The notes beneath the pieces are model-generated. The model ran no database searches and had not been told where the DNA came from. It saw nothing but the letters and a program-made list of their open reading frames with translations. From the NCBI RefSeq assembly GCF_002245785.1, contig NZ_NNCE01000005.1:1-64000 (forward strand): a DNA stretch of 64,000 nt. Reading direction: 5' to 3'. Below are positions 21,068-32,791 of the stretch, in pieces; positions within the stretch are counted from its first letter, which is position 1; every line of letters begins with the position of its first letter. Both the position numbers and the translations under genes were made by a program. Source of the DNA: Mycoplasma testudineum. GTDB lineage: Bacteria; Bacillota_I; Bacilli_A; Mycoplasmatales; Metamycoplasmataceae.

Positions 21068-21472
21068 ATGACAATGTACGAAGAATTAAAAAAATTATTA
21101 GATAAATCATATTCTCCTTATTCAAATTTCCCTGTAGCGGCAATTGTAATAGATGAAAATGAGAATAAATATTATGGTGTAAATGTTGAAAATGCAGCAT
21201 ATCCTTCTGGTTTATGTGCAGAAAGATCTGCAATGTTTGGTGGAGTTGCATACGGTTTAAAAGTCGGAACTATCACAGAAATAAATGTAATTAGTAAAAA
21301 TAATGAACCTATTTCACCTTGCGGTGCTTGTAGACAAGTTATTACTGAATTTGTAAAAGATCAAAATTCAGTAATAAATTTGTTTTCTTATGATGGTAAA
21401 AAAATTAATAAATTTAAAATTAAAGAATTGATTCCATTACCAGTTGTAGCTTCAGATATTAAAGGGAATTAA
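21068..21472 (+). CDS. cdd: Cytidine deaminase
   Basis: 134 residues, normal length for the tetrameric form. CAERSA and PCGACR give the three zinc cysteines and the catalytic Glu; SPYSNFPVAA is the usual N-terminal signature. Converts (deoxy)cytidine to (deoxy)uridine in pyrimidine salvage. Stop overlaps the ATG of era by one base (TAATG). A second ATG two codons later is possible. Confidence 0.95.
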   Translation: MTMYEELKKLLDKSYSPYSNFPVAAIVIDENENKYYGVNVENAAYPSGLCAERSAMFGGVAYGLKVGTITEINVISKNNEPISPCGACRQVITEFVKDQNSVINLFSYDGKKINKFKIKELIPLPVVASDIKGN

Positions 21473-22350
21473 TGAAAATATTATTTACTAGTATAATCGG
21501 TAGGCCAAATACTGGAAAAAGTAGTTTGCTAAATCAAATTCTTAATTATGATTTGTCAATTGTTAGCAAAAAACCACAAGCTACTCGTAATAATGTCACT
21601 GGGATTTACACAGATGAAACACATCAAATTATTTTCACAGATACACCCGGAATCCACAAACCTCAATCAAAACTTGGTGAACATTTGAATAATCAGGCGG
21701 TTTCTTCATTGATTGACATTGATTTAGCTATTTTTCTGTCTCCAGCAAACGAAAAAATAGGACCTGGAGATAAATTAATTATCTCTTATCTACAAAGCGT
21801 AAAAAATAAAATTGCTGTAATGACAAAAGTTGATTTAGAAACAAATGTTGACATTTTGTCACAAAAAGCAAATGAATTAAAACAACTTGGTTTTAAAGAT
21901 GTTTTTGCAATTTCACTAAAAGATAATAATTCTATAACCCAATTAATTGAAGAGATAAAAAGTTATTCCTACGAAGGTGAAGTTCAATATCCAGAAGATT
22001 ATTTTACTGACGTAAGTGAAAAATTTATTGCTAGAGAAACAATTAGAGAAGAAACAATTGCACTTTTACATGATGAAATACCTCATTCAATTTCCATTGA
22101 TATTACAGAATTTAAAGACAACTATCAAGAAGAAAGACTGATTAAAATATACGCTAACATATACGTAAAAAAAGAGAGTCAAAAAGGGATTTTGATTGGA
22201 AAAAATGGTTCAATGATTAAACAAATAGGAATTGCTTCAAGAAAGGCAATCTCAGATAAGCTTGATTCAAAAGTTGAATTATATCTAAAAGTTAAAACTA
22301 ATAAAAATTGAATAAATGATGAAAATGAAATAAAAAAATTGGGTTATTAG
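21472..22350 (+). CDS. era: GTPase Era
   Basis: 292 residues. G1 GRPNTGKSS, G3 DTPG, G4 TKVD, then a C-terminal KH domain (GILIGKNGSMIKQIG). Era binds the 3' end of 16S rRNA during 30S assembly. A TGA near 22311 is Trp, adding the last 13 residues. Translationally coupled to cdd and ends with a 4-nt overlap against the convergent Smr gene. Confidence 0.95.
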
Positions 22351-22565
22351 TAATTATAAACTGTAAATCCTGAACTATCACTTCAAACGCTGAATTCAAT
22401 ATCTTCTTTAGAAAGATAATCATATACAAAAGTAAAAAGTACCCCGGATCCTTTGCCAGTAATTATTTGTAATTGATCATAATGTGAATTAAAAAATTGA
22501 TAAAGAATTGATGTTATTCTTGCCGCTGCTTGATTCTCGCTAAATCCGTGTAAATCTAAATACAT
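22347..22565 (-). CDS. Stand-alone Smr-domain protein
   Basis: 72 residues that form almost exactly one Smr domain: LDLHG at the start (residues 3-7) and TGKGSG in the middle. Smr domains in MutS2 and in stand-alone proteins bind and nick nucleic acids; bacterial SmrB-type proteins cut mRNA at collided ribosomes. Here there is no MutS part. TGA near 22385 is Trp. Divergent from nusB. The molecular role is inferred from the domain only. Confidence 0.8.
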
Positions 22566-22608
22566 AAATATATTATGCTTTATTTATTTTATGATTTATG
22601 ATATACAC

Positions 22609-23058
22609 ATGAAGAATTTTATTGAAGGTGAAATTAAATATTTTAAATGACAAGATGCAAGAGTAAAAAGATATTTTGTTATTTCGGTAATTTATAGATA
22701 TTACTTGCTTGAGCAACAGCCTACAATACAAGAAATAATTGATGTTTATGATCCACATGAAAATGAACTTAAGTTAATTGAGTTCTTTTTTAAAACTAAA
22801 TCACAGCTCGAAAAAATGATTTATCCATTTTTGAAAAATTCATGAAATTGAAATTCAATGCTTCCAATTTTAAAATCAATCATTGTATATTCAATACTTG
22901 AAATAAAATTATTTAAGAGACATCAAATCGTTATTTCAGAAGCGCTTGAGATATCAAAATCATTATTAACTGAAAAAGAAGCTAAATTCGTGAACGCAAT
23001 TTTAGATAGTTTTGTAAAAGCATCGGAAACATATGTTAAGCAAAAAAGCTATAGTTAA
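22609..23058 (+). CDS. nusB: Transcription antitermination factor NusB
   Basis: 149 residues, all helical. The C-terminal half has the NusB signature (VISEALEISK, then EAKFVNAILDSF). NusB with NusE acts in rRNA antitermination. The ATG at 22609 is preferred; an in-frame ATG at 22591 would add 6 residues. A -10-like TATTAT near 22571 lies between it and the divergent Smr gene. Overlaps the next gene by 26 nt. Confidence 0.8.
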
Positions 23059-23494
23059 AGAGTATAAAAAAAATTTTGATTTAAAAAAATACAAACACGA
23101 AATAAAAAAAAATTTACAATTTTCAATTTCTTATGCATTAAGTTTTTTTTGTAACAAAAGAACACCTGTAAGTGTATATGCAACTATCGAAAGTTATTTT
23201 TTGCATTATCAATTGAGCGATTGTGATGATGAATCATATATTAACTCAATTTTTAAATTATTCCTCTTAAATCTGAATCCCAATTTTGCTAATAATAAAT
23301 GAGATAGTTTTATTAAATTTATATTTTTAAGAGTAAAACAAATAAATATGGGAGAAAGCAAAAATAAGTTTAAATCAGAAGAGTGACTAAAGTACTCTAC
23401 ACAAATTAGAAATGCCTACTCTGAATTCATAACTAATTTTGATCATAGTGACAAATTAAATAATGCTTTAAGAAAATTTTTGGGAGAATTCTAA
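23033..23494 (+). CDS. Unknown helical protein between nusB and tlyA
   Basis: 153 residues, Lys/Asn/Phe-rich, no signal peptide, predicted helical. Its start overlaps nusB by 26 nt and its stop overlaps the ATG of tlyA by one base, so it is fully embedded in an rRNA-related operon. TGA codons near 23301 and 23385 are Trp. No motif recognised. An RNA-related role is only suggested by position. Confidence 0.7.
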
Positions 23495-24204
23495 TGAAAT
23501 TGTTTGACGAATTAGTTAAAAGAGGATTCACCGAATTTGAAGCAAGAGGCTTAATTTTGGCAAAAAAAGTAAGGGTTAATAATGAATATCAAATGTCATT
23601 AAATTACAAAATAAACGACAATGATAATATTCAAATTAAAACTACGAGAAAATATGTATCTCGTGGCGCACTAAAGTTAAAAGAAATTCTTGAAATAAAT
23701 AATATTAATTTCGCTGACAAAACAATACTTGATGTTGGTTCGTCAACAGGCGGGTTCACACAATTGGCTTTAGAATATAATGCTAAACATGTTTTTGCAC
23801 TTGATGTAGGAACTAACCAATTAGATTATTCTTTGCGAATTGACAAAAGAGTAACTTCAATTGAAAAAACTAATTTTAAATTGCTAGATAGTCTTAATTT
23901 ATTACCGAAAATAGACATTATTATGGCTGATGTATCATTTATTAGCATTTATTATTTAATTGATATTGTGAAAAAATATAATCATATTAGAAATTTAATT
24001 TTACTATTTAAACCACAATTTGAAGCACCAAAAGAAATGGTTGGCCAAAACGGATATGTGGATGAATCGTTGCATCCAGAATTATTGAAAAAATTTGAAC
24101 AATATTTGCAAACACACGGCTATGATAAAATTAAAATATTCGAAAGTAAATTAAAAGGGAAAAAATCAAATAACCAGGAGTATTTTTTTATTATCGGTTT
24201 TTAA
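23494..24204 (+). CDS. tlyA: TlyA-family rRNA (cytidine-2'-O) methyltransferase
   Basis: 236 residues. N-terminal S4 RNA-binding domain (about 1-60), then a FtsJ-like SAM domain: LDVGSSTGGFTQ near 95, DVGTNQL, and ADVSFIS. Members methylate rRNA; some are called hemolysin A. RNA methylation is the better-supported activity. One-base overlap with the gene before; sufS follows 10 nt later. Confidence 0.92.
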   Translation: MKLFDELVKRGFTEFEARGLILAKKVRVNNEYQMSLNYKINDNDNIQIKTTRKYVSRGALKLKEILEINNINFADKTILDVGSSTGGFTQLALEYNAKHVFALDVGTNQLDYSLRIDKRVTSIEKTNFKLLDSLNLLPKIDIIMADVSFISIYYLIDIVKKYNHIRNLILLFKPQFEAPKEMVGQNGYVDESLHPELLKKFEQYLQTHGYDKIKIFESKLKGKKSNNQEYFFIIGF

Positions 24205-24214
24205 GGAGAGGATT

Positions 24215-25390
24215 GTGAATCAAATAAAGTCAAAAAATGATTTAAGAAAATTATTTCCAATGGCAAGTAAAATAATTTACTTTGATAATGCTGCTGCTGC
24301 ACTTAAACCCAAAAATGTTATTGAAGAAACTTCCAATTATTATTTAAATTTAGGTATTAGTAACAGAACTATAGAAACAGAAATAGGATTTAGAGTTCAA
24401 GAAAAAATTGATTTATTAAGAAAGAAAATTTTGAATCTAGTTGGTGTTAGTCAAAAATCTCATTCAGTAATTTTTACAAGCGGTACAACGGAATCATTAA
24501 ATCTTATATCTGAGATGATTTCCAAATTATTGACACCTAACGATGAAGTCATAATTTCTAATAGCAACCATGCTTCTAATATTATTCCGTGAGTATACAA
24601 TTCAAAAAAACTTGGTTTCAAAATTATTTCTAGTTCAACAATAGTAGATCAAATTAGTGATAAAACCAAAGTGATTTCAATCGGCCAACAAACTAATAAT
24701 TTTGAAAATGAATTTGATTTTTTTGAACTTGTAAATATTTGCAAAAAAAGAAAAATAATTCTTATAAATGATGCTGCTCAAGCAATTATACATGGTACAG
24801 TTAGTGCCAATGATTCTACAGCATTAGCATTTAGTGCTAATAAATTATATGGACCAACAGGTTTGGGTTTTTTAGTTGTTGAAAACAATTTTCTATCCAA
24901 TTTAACACCTTCAAAATACGGTGGCGGAACGGTTAAAGATATGTGAAATAATTCTGCAATTAATTTTGATCTTATAACTGATTATCGTGCTTTTGAACCT
25001 GGCACACTTAACATTGCGGGAATTTTTGGAATGGTTGCAGCAATGGAATTTTTTGAAAGTATTGACCATAAACACTTTTTAACCGAAATGGAAGATATTT
25101 CTAATTATATTTTTGAAAACTTAAGTAAATTGGAAAATTGAAATGTTTACCGCTCTAAAAGTAAAGCCATTATTATGGCTTCATTAAAGGGTGTTCATTC
25201 TCAAGATATTGCAACGTATTTAGGTAAAAGAAATATATACGTAAGACATGGCAAATTTTGTGCCCATTTAAATTTTTTGAATCAAGAAGATTCATTCATC
25301 AGAATTTCATTGGGAATATATAACACAATGGAAGAAGCCAAAATCTTAATTGAAACATTAAAAAAAGGTGGTGATTTTTTTGAATACTAA
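24215..25390 (+). CDS. sufS: SufS-type cysteine desulfurase
   Basis: 391 residues. PLP-binding Lys lies in SANKLYGPTG near residue 210, His in SNSNHASN, and the active-site Cys in HGKFCAH near 349. It releases sulfur from cysteine for Fe-S clusters or tRNA thiolation. GTG start with a strong AAGGAG. Overlaps sufU. No SufBCD scaffold genes are in the window. Confidence 0.95.
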
Positions 25391-25829
25391 AGTTATAGAT
25401 TTAAATGTAAGAAGAAAAATCGTTATGGAAAACTATAGAAAGTGTGATATTTATAATGACACACTTAAATCTGAAAATTCTGATTATTTGCACTCGAACA
25501 CTTGTGCAGATGCTTTTTACATTAACATTAAAATAAATAATGAGCGTATTGAAAGCACACATTTAAATCATAATGGCTGTGCCATTTTTAAAGCTTCATC
25601 ATGTATGTATCTAAGTATGATTCAGAAGATGACAATTTCTGAATTAAAAATATTTAACGATAATTATAAACAGTTGATTAGTGGAAAAAAATATGATGAA
25701 AAGTTAATGAAAGATTTATATGTTTTCGATAATGTTAAAGAACATTTAAATAGAATTACGTGTGCTTCATTAATAAGTGAGTATATTGACAATTTTTTGG
25801 AAATAAATAATGATGATTTGAATGGTTAG
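25380..25829 (+). CDS. sufU: SufU-type sulfur acceptor/scaffold protein
   Basis: 149 residues from a TTG start. I prefer it because AAGGTGGTG lies just upstream; the ATG at 25368 would sit in front of that site. The zinc/sulfur cysteines are present: NTCAD, GCAIFKASSC and RITCASL. The usual CGD is CAD here, keeping the Asp. In Firmicutes SufU takes the persulfide from SufS. Overlaps sufS by 11 nt, so the pair is co-translated. Confidence 0.9.
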   Translation: MNTKVIDLNVRRKIVMENYRKCDIYNDTLKSENSDYLHSNTCADAFYINIKINNERIESTHLNHNGCAIFKASSCMYLSMIQKMTISELKIFNDNYKQLISGKKYDEKLMKDLYVFDNVKEHLNRITCASLISEYIDNFLEINNDDLNG

Positions 25830-25911
25830 GTACTTAAATTTTCGTAAGCAATAAATATTTTAAATTAATTATTTTCTATCGATATTAATTATTAAAAGGT
25901 AATTACTTATT

Positions 25912-25917
25912 TATAAT
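25912..25917 (+). promoter_or_regulatory. TATAAT 7 nt before the ATG of parE
   Basis: TATAAT ends 7 nt before the parE ATG at 25925. No Shine-Dalgarno is visible, again fitting a leaderless mRNA. Confidence 0.55.
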
Positions 25918-25924
25918 AAAAATC

Positions 25925-27850
25925 ATGAACACATATTCAGTAGCAAATTTAAAACAATTAAATGGTTTAGATGCAGTTAGAAAACGTCCGGGGATGTACA
26001 TCGGTTCTACAGATTCAAGAGGAATGCATCACTTAGTTTGAGAAATTTTTGACAATTCCGTAGATGAAGTTTTAGCTAAGTATGCAAAAAAAATAAAAGT
26101 AACTTTAACTAAAGAAAATTCAATTATTGTAGAAGATGATGGAAGAGGTATACCTGTTGAAAAACATAGTACCGGATTAAGCGGAGTAGAATTAGTTTTT
26201 ACCGAATTACACGCAGGTGGTAAATTTGGAGATGGGGCATATAAAACAGCAGGTGGATTACATGGTGTTGGCGCAAGTGTAGTTAATGCTTTAAGTAATT
26301 TTGTCAAGGTTTGAGTTTATAAAGACGGTAAAGAGTATTTTACCGAATTTATAGATGGCGGAAAAATTAAAACTAAAACAAAAGTTGTTGGTTCAACATC
26401 AAAACAAGGCACAAAAGTAGAATTTCAACCAAATGAAATAATTTTTAAAAAAGCAGTTTTTAATTTTGATTTAATAAGTGAACGCTTTCAAGAAGCAGCT
26501 TTTTTAAATAGTGAATTAGAAATAATTTTGAAAAATGAAATTAATAGTGAAATTAAAAAATTTAAGTATTCAAATGGTCTTGTTGCATTTATAGAATTTA
26601 TAAATGCATCTAAAAAGAAAGCTACTGATATTATTTCGTTTAAAAGTGATGCTTCAGATATTGAAGTTGATTGGGCTTTCCAATACACTAACGATTATAG
26701 TGAAACAATCGTTTCGTTTGTAAATAACATCAAAACAAGAGATGGTGGAGTGCATGTAACTGCATTCAAAACAGCTTTTACGAGAATTATCAATGATTGA
26801 GCTTTTGAAAGAAAATTAATAAAATCAAAATCATTTTTTGATGGTGAAGATATACGAGAAGGTCTTTCTACTGTTTTATCTTTGAAAGTACCTGAAAATA
26901 TTCTAGAATTTGTAGGTCAAACAAAAGATAAATTAGGAACACCTGAAGCAAAGTTAGTTGTCGAAGATTTCATAATAAATTCAACAAGAAAATGGCTTAA
27001 TGAAAATGCCAAAGAAGCTGAAAGAATTATTCAAAAAATCAAAAAAGCCTATGATTCAAGAATGGCAGCTAGAAAAGCTAGAAAAGAATCAAGAACTTTA
27101 AAAAATAAAATGAAAGAAAAGCAAATTCTTTCAGGTAAATTGACTCCAGCACAAAGTAATAATCCCGTTGAAAAAGAAATTTTTTTAGTTGAAGGAGATT
27201 CAGCTGGCGGGTCAGCAAAAAGTGGAAGAGATAGAAAATATCAAGCAATTCTTCCCTTACGTGGAAAAGTAATAAATACCGAAAGAGCTAGATTGATTGA
27301 CATATTAAAAAATGAAGAAATTGCCACAATAATCAACACGTTAAATTGTGGTATAGGTGAAGATTTTAATATTAATAATTTACAATATCACAAAATTATA
27401 ATTATGACAGATGCCGATACAGATGGAGCGCATATACAAGTTTTATTACTTACTTTCTTTTTTAGATACATGAGAAAATTGATTGACAATGGCCATGTAT
27501 ACATTGCTTTACCACCACTTTTCAAGATAACCTACAAAGATTCTAAAAAATCAGTAAAATATGCTTTTGATGAATCTGAACTTAAAGAATTAACTGTAAA
27601 TAAAAGTTATGAATTACAACGTTATAAAGGTTTGGGTGAAATGAATGCTGAACAATTATGAGAAACTACAATGGACCCTCAAAACCGTTCGTTAATAAAA
27701 GTAACTTTGGAAGATATTGCCATAATCGAAAGAAGAGTTTCGACTTTAATGGGTGATAATGTTGATTTACGTAAAGAATGAATTAGTAAAAATGTCAATT
27801 TTAATAATGAAGATGATTTTAAAATCGAAGTAAGCGGTAATAATGTCTAA
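25925..27850 (+). CDS. parE: DNA topoisomerase IV subunit B
   Basis: 641 residues. GHKL ATPase: [54 protein letters not shown] and DADTDGAH. The phrase [14 protein letters not shown] and the ParE-type [12 protein letters not shown] favour ParE over GyrB. Topo IV separates replicated chromosomes. Stop and parC start overlap by 8 nt. Seven or so TGA codons read as Trp. Confidence 0.93.
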
Positions 27851-30509
27851 AAAAAATGCAGTAAATAACGAAGAATTTTTAATTCAAAATCTTGACGAAA
27901 TAATGTCTGAACGTTTTGGGAAATATTCTAAATATATTATCCAAGAAAGAGCATTGCCCGATTCAAGAGATGGTCTTAAGCCGGTACAACGAAGAATTTT
28001 ATATTCTATGCATGCTTTGAAATTGCATAATCAAAATCCATATAAAAAATCAGCCAGAGTTGTTGGTGATGTTATCGGAAAATACCACCCACATGGTGAT
28101 ACTTCGATTTATGATGCAATGATTAGAATGGCACAAGATTGAAAAATGGCAATGCCGTTAGTTCAGATGCACGGTAATGTTGGTTCAATTGATGATGATC
28201 CTGCTGCTGCTATGAGATATACTGAAAGTAGATTAGCAGCTATTTCAGATTTAATGCTTGAAGGTATTGACAAAGGGATTGTAAAATTTGCTCCTAATTT
28301 TGATGATACCGAAACTGAACCTACTGTTTTACCTGCCTTTTTTCCTAATTTATTAGTGAATGGATCTAAAGGAATAGCTTCTGGATTTGCAACAGAAATG
28401 CCTCCTCACAATTTAGTTGAAGTATTAAATGCCGCAATTGCCAAAATTAAAAATCAAAATTTGACAATTCAAACATTGATGAAATATATTAAAGGACCTG
28501 ATTTTCCAACTGGGGGAATAATACATGGAAATAGCGAAATTGAAAAAGCCTTTGAAACTGGTAGAGGTAAAATTGTTTTAAGTTCAAAATATGAAATCAT
28601 CAAAAATTCAAAAGAACATTATATTTCTATTACTCAAATTCCATACGGCGTTGTTAAATCAAAATTAGTTTTTAGTATTGATGAATTATTATTGAAACAT
28701 AAATTAGCTGGTGTCAAAGAAGTTCTTGATGCAAGTGATAGAAATGGAATTGATATTCACATCAAATTAGAAAAAGATGCCGATCCTGATTCGATAATGA
28801 AATTTTTAATTTCAAAAACAGAGTTGCAAATTTATTACAATTATAATAATATTGCGATTGACAATGGTTTTCCTACATTAATGAATTTGAATGCACTTTT
28901 AGGTAGTTATTTAGACCATTTTGCAGAAATTAATACTTCAATAATTAAATACGATTTAGATAAATCTGAAAAAAGACTAGAAATAGTTGAAGGATTTATA
29001 AAAGTAGCGTCTATTACTGACAAAGTAATTAAAATAATCAGACAAAGTGAAAATGGTAAAAAAGGTGTAATCGAAAACCTTCAATCTAATTTTGATTTTA
29101 CCCTTAGGCAATCTACATCAATAGCAGAAATGCAACTTTATAGATTGAGTCAAACAGATTTTCTTTCATTCCAAGGTGAAAGAGATCAATTGATTTTAAA
29201 AAATCAGGAATTAAAATTACTTTTATCAGATGAAAATGAATTCAGAAAACATTTGATTAAAATTTTAAAAGAAATAATTAAAAAATATGGTGTCGAGCGA
29301 AAAACAATTTTAATAGATGATGATTTAGATAAAAGTTACAATATCGAAAATTTAATAGAAGTTGAAAATGTCAATGTAATAATTACTGCAAATTCATATA
29401 TATCTAGAGTAAGTTCAAAAATTTATCAATCTAATAGTTTTGATACCTTACCTTTAAATGATGATGATTATATTAAATTTGATTTAAATGCCAATACAAA
29501 GCAAAAATTATTAATTCTAACAAACAAAGGTAATTATATTTTGATACCTGTTTATAGACTTAAATCCTTAAAATGAAAAGAACCTGGTCAACATATAAGT
29601 GAGTTTGACTATTTAGATAATGATGAAAAAATAATTAATGTCTTAGTTATGAATGAAATAAATAATACTCAAGGATTCATTTATTTTGTAACTAAATCCG
29701 GAATGGGTAAGCGTTCATTAATAAGTGATTTTGAAACCAACAGATTTGGTAAAAAAATAAAAGCAATTACTTTAAAAAAGGGAGATACATTAGTTAGTTC
29801 ATCAACTTCATTTGGGAACGGAATTATTTTAATTTTTACTTCGGCAGACACAGCATTAAAATTATCAGAAACTGAATTACCAATTTTAAAGTTAAGTGGG
29901 CAAGGGAATATAATTGCTAAATTATCTCCTGATGAAGAAGTTAATTTTGCGTTCATAATGCTAAAAAGTCAATCAGCAATTTTAATATCTAATAGAAATT
30001 TCTATTTGCCAATTAAAATTAATGATTTCAAATTTAATAACCGAAACACTAAAGGACAAAAATATTTTGAACAAACCAAGAAAAATAATCATACAGTTAT
30101 TGATGCTGCTATATTTGAAAACAATGAACAAGTTATGTTAGTTGAGCCAAATAATGTTTCACAATTTAACTGGACTCTAGCATTAAAAAAAGATGATCAA
30201 AAAATGTTTTTATCTTTAGGTAAAAATGTCAATAATGTATTGGTAAAAAGAGAAAATATTTTCTTACCATTATCAACAAACTATCAAGAAAATATTAATG
30301 AAGTTAAACAATCGGAAGTTTCAACATCTTTACCTCAAAAGGAAATTGAAATAACACTTGAAGCTCCTGAAAATAAAACAATTGCTAAACCGAATATTAA
30401 AAAGGATAGACCAATTAAAGATATTGAAGTCGACATTGATAAAGCATTTGAAAAATTCCAAAAGCTAGATATTGAAGCAATCTTAAATAGAGATAAGAAA
30501 AAAAAATAA
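27843..30509 (+). CDS. parC: DNA topoisomerase IV subunit A
   Basis: 888 residues. [11 protein letters not shown] and AAMRYTES (catalytic Tyr) mark ParC rather than GyrA (which has GNFGS). The quinolone region reads HGDTSIYD: the position of E. coli Ser80 is Thr87 here and that of Glu84 is Asp91. The C-terminus is a beta-pinwheel-like domain with a long charged tail (about 60 residues). Co-translated with parE. Followed by a terminator-like hairpin at 30587. Confidence 0.93.
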
Positions 30510-30586
30510 TGAAGCATTAATTATAAATTTAAATAAGAATTTAAGTAAAACCTATTTTTTTATTACTAAATGATAACTTCTCAAAA

Positions 30587-30620
30587 TTAACGGTCTTAGT
30601 AGAAAGGGCCGTTAATTTTT
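30587..30620 (+). terminator. Terminator after parC; similar to an IS30 remnant segment
   Basis: TTAACGG pairs with CCGTTAA over a 14-nt loop, followed by TTTTTG. About 40 bp around it resemble 945-984 inside the IS30 remnant, with some 8 mismatches. Confidence 0.6.
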
Positions 30621-30658
30621 GTTACTACATATTTTGGTTGATGGCACAATAACACTAT

Positions 30659-31888
30659 TTACTTGTTATGCTTTATTTTTAATATTTGAGTATTATCCAA
30701 TTTATTCTTTTTAAGAATGTGTCTATTTACATATACCTGGTTGAAAACAAGTAATGTAATAGCTAATGTTTGAACATTAATTTGTATATTTGCTTTGTAT
30801 ATCATTTCATTAGCTGCTTTTGTATTATGAGCAAAGTCATTTCTAATTGCTGCACTTTCGTCATATATTTTTTGCGCTAAAAAGTATCTTAAAACCAATC
30901 TGAATTCATTATCAAATATTTTATTTCATTTTTTAGGATGCATTTTGATTAGAAAATCATTTAAATTTATAGATTTTGATTGTTCTTTGTAATTTTGTTC
31001 GTTTTCACGAATTAAAAAAGACACATTTCTCATTAAACTTTCAATTATTTGTGTGGCACGAGTTACTCTTGTGTACCCAAGATCTTTTCACTCTTCTGGA
31101 CTAGTTTTTTGAGTTAGCATTTTTAAAAAATTTCTTAAATACCCAACTAATTGACTTGATAAAGAATTAACATCTTTTGAATAATATTTATTAGGAAAAT
31201 ATATTTCTAATTTTTTACTCATTGCTTCAATAGTATTTATAAATTTAGTAAATGTTTGTTCACTTATTAAAACTTCCTCGTTTATAAAATCTTCAATAAT
31301 TTCTAAAGTCTTATCTAAATGATTGACTCTTTCAAGTGTAAAAAAGTCTTCCATATGTGCAATAAAGTCTTCGTTATTTATTATTTCTCCATCCAAAGAA
31401 AATTTGTGTTTTCATTCAATTACTTTATCGTTTAATTTATCACTACTTAAATTATGAGTCAGACTTATAATGGTTGCAAATTCCTTTGTTATTTCAGAAT
31501 CATTATCAAGTTGCTTAGAATTATCAGATTCCAAAATTAAATTTGCATTTTCAATTGCCAATGAAGAAATTTTACTTTGTTCATAGTCTCAAATTAAATT
31601 ATTCAATTTTAAAATTTTATTTTGTAACTTATCAATGTTTTCGTTTATTTTTTTATTTTCTTCAGAAATAATTTTAAAATCTTTGTCGAATTTTTTAAAT
31701 TGAGAATTTAGATTTTTTTCAATTAAAATTATTTGATTTTGAACATCTTTTATTTTTATTCACTTATCCGTTAATCTTTCACTTTTATCTACTAATTCTA
31801 TGCTTTTATTAACCTTATTTTTATCATTGAATTTATAATTTGTTTTTTTACCGCTATATTTACTTTTTTTATTATTTTCTATGCTCAC
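30659..31888 (-). CDS. Unknown cytoplasmic coiled-coil protein
   Basis: 409 residues. Basic N-terminus (about 1-40), a long Lys/Asn/Glu coiled-coil stretch (about 45-110), then an all-helical domain to the end. No signal peptide or membrane helix. GTG start at 31888 with AGGGGA upstream, 17 nt inside the end of the tmcAL gene. Several TGA codons are Trp. It is probably co-transcribed with tmcAL. No family recognised. Confidence 0.7.
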
Positions 31889-32759
31889 AAATGTCCCCTT
31901 TGATGTTTTTTACAAAAGCTACTACAGCACGCCTAATATTTGATTTACTTCTATTTTTAGAACTGCACTTATTTAAAAAAGTTTCATAATCTGGTTCTAA
32001 ACAATATTTTTTGAATAAATTACATATCTCTCGTGAGTAGTGCAAATTTGATGTGAAATTATTTTCGTTATCATTAATAATTTTACTTTGTAATAGTAAA
32101 AAATTATTAAAATCGTTTTGAAGTACATTATTTGTTTTCAAAAATTTTTCTGGAACATAATCTAAATAATTTTGATTTGATTTCATTAAAAATCTAATGT
32201 AAGTTGCACTTGCAATATTTTCATTTGCAGATAAACTATTGTATTCAATTTTTCTTTTAATTACAATTGGATGTACATTTAGTTTTTGATTAAAAATTTC
32301 TTTAAGATATTCAATGGCCAATATATCATTGGACCCCAAATTTAAACCAAGCAATTCATTAACTATTCGAGCATATGATTTTGTAAAATTATTTTTCACC
32401 TCTAATTTCGCTAATTGTGCTGCATACATATTCAATTTTTTAATGTCACCTAATTCCGAACCAAAACATATGTGGCTAATATTGTGTTTTTTAAATTCAC
32501 TAATAATATATTTAGCAAAGTAAGGTGCAGCTTGTATGGTATAACTAGTTTTCAATTTAACGATTTCATGAGCTCCGTATTTCAGTGCTAACCTTCTTTT
32601 TTCTTCAAACGGAATAACAGAACTTGAGCCTCTTTGAGTATAACTTGCGGATAAAAAAATTACAATTCTTGCATTTGGATAATTTATTTTTAGATAATCA
32701 AGTTGAAATTTATGTCCATTATGAAATGGATTGTACTCGGCTATTATTGCAATATTCAT
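31872..32759 (-). CDS. tmcAL: tRNA(Met) cytidine acetate ligase (TmcAL/YlbM family)
   Basis: 295 residues. Nucleotidyltransferase start AEYNPFHNGH with HxGH, plus SANENIASAT(Y)IR near residue 190, which marks the DUF795/YlbM family. B. subtilis TmcAL forms N4-acetylcytidine at the wobble base of elongator tRNA-Met. Members are usually about 400 residues; this one is shorter at the C-terminus. Divergent from mutM. Confidence 0.85.
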   Translation of the reverse strand: MNIAIIAEYNPFHNGHKFQLDYLKINYPNARIVIFLSASYTQRGSSSVIPFEEKRRLALKYGAHEIVKLKTSYTIQAAPYFAKYIISEFKKHNISHICFGSELGDIKKLNMYAAQLAKLEVKNNFTKSYARIVNELLGLNLGSNDILAIEYLKEIFNQKLNVHPIVIKRKIEYNSLSANENIASATYIRFLMKSNQNYLDYVPEKFLKTNNVLQNDFNNFLLLQSKIINDNENNFTSNLHYSREICNLFKKYCLEPDYETFLNKCSSKNRSKSNIRRAVVAFVKNIKGDICEHRK

Positions 32760-32779
32760 TTTTTAATTATAAAACTATA

Positions 32780-32785
32780 TATAAT
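32780..32785 (+). promoter_or_regulatory. TATAAT 6 nt before the ATG of mutM (leaderless start)
   Basis: TATAAT ends 6 nt before the mutM ATG at 32792. No ribosome site fits between. Confidence 0.6.
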
Positions 32786-32791
32786 TTTTTT

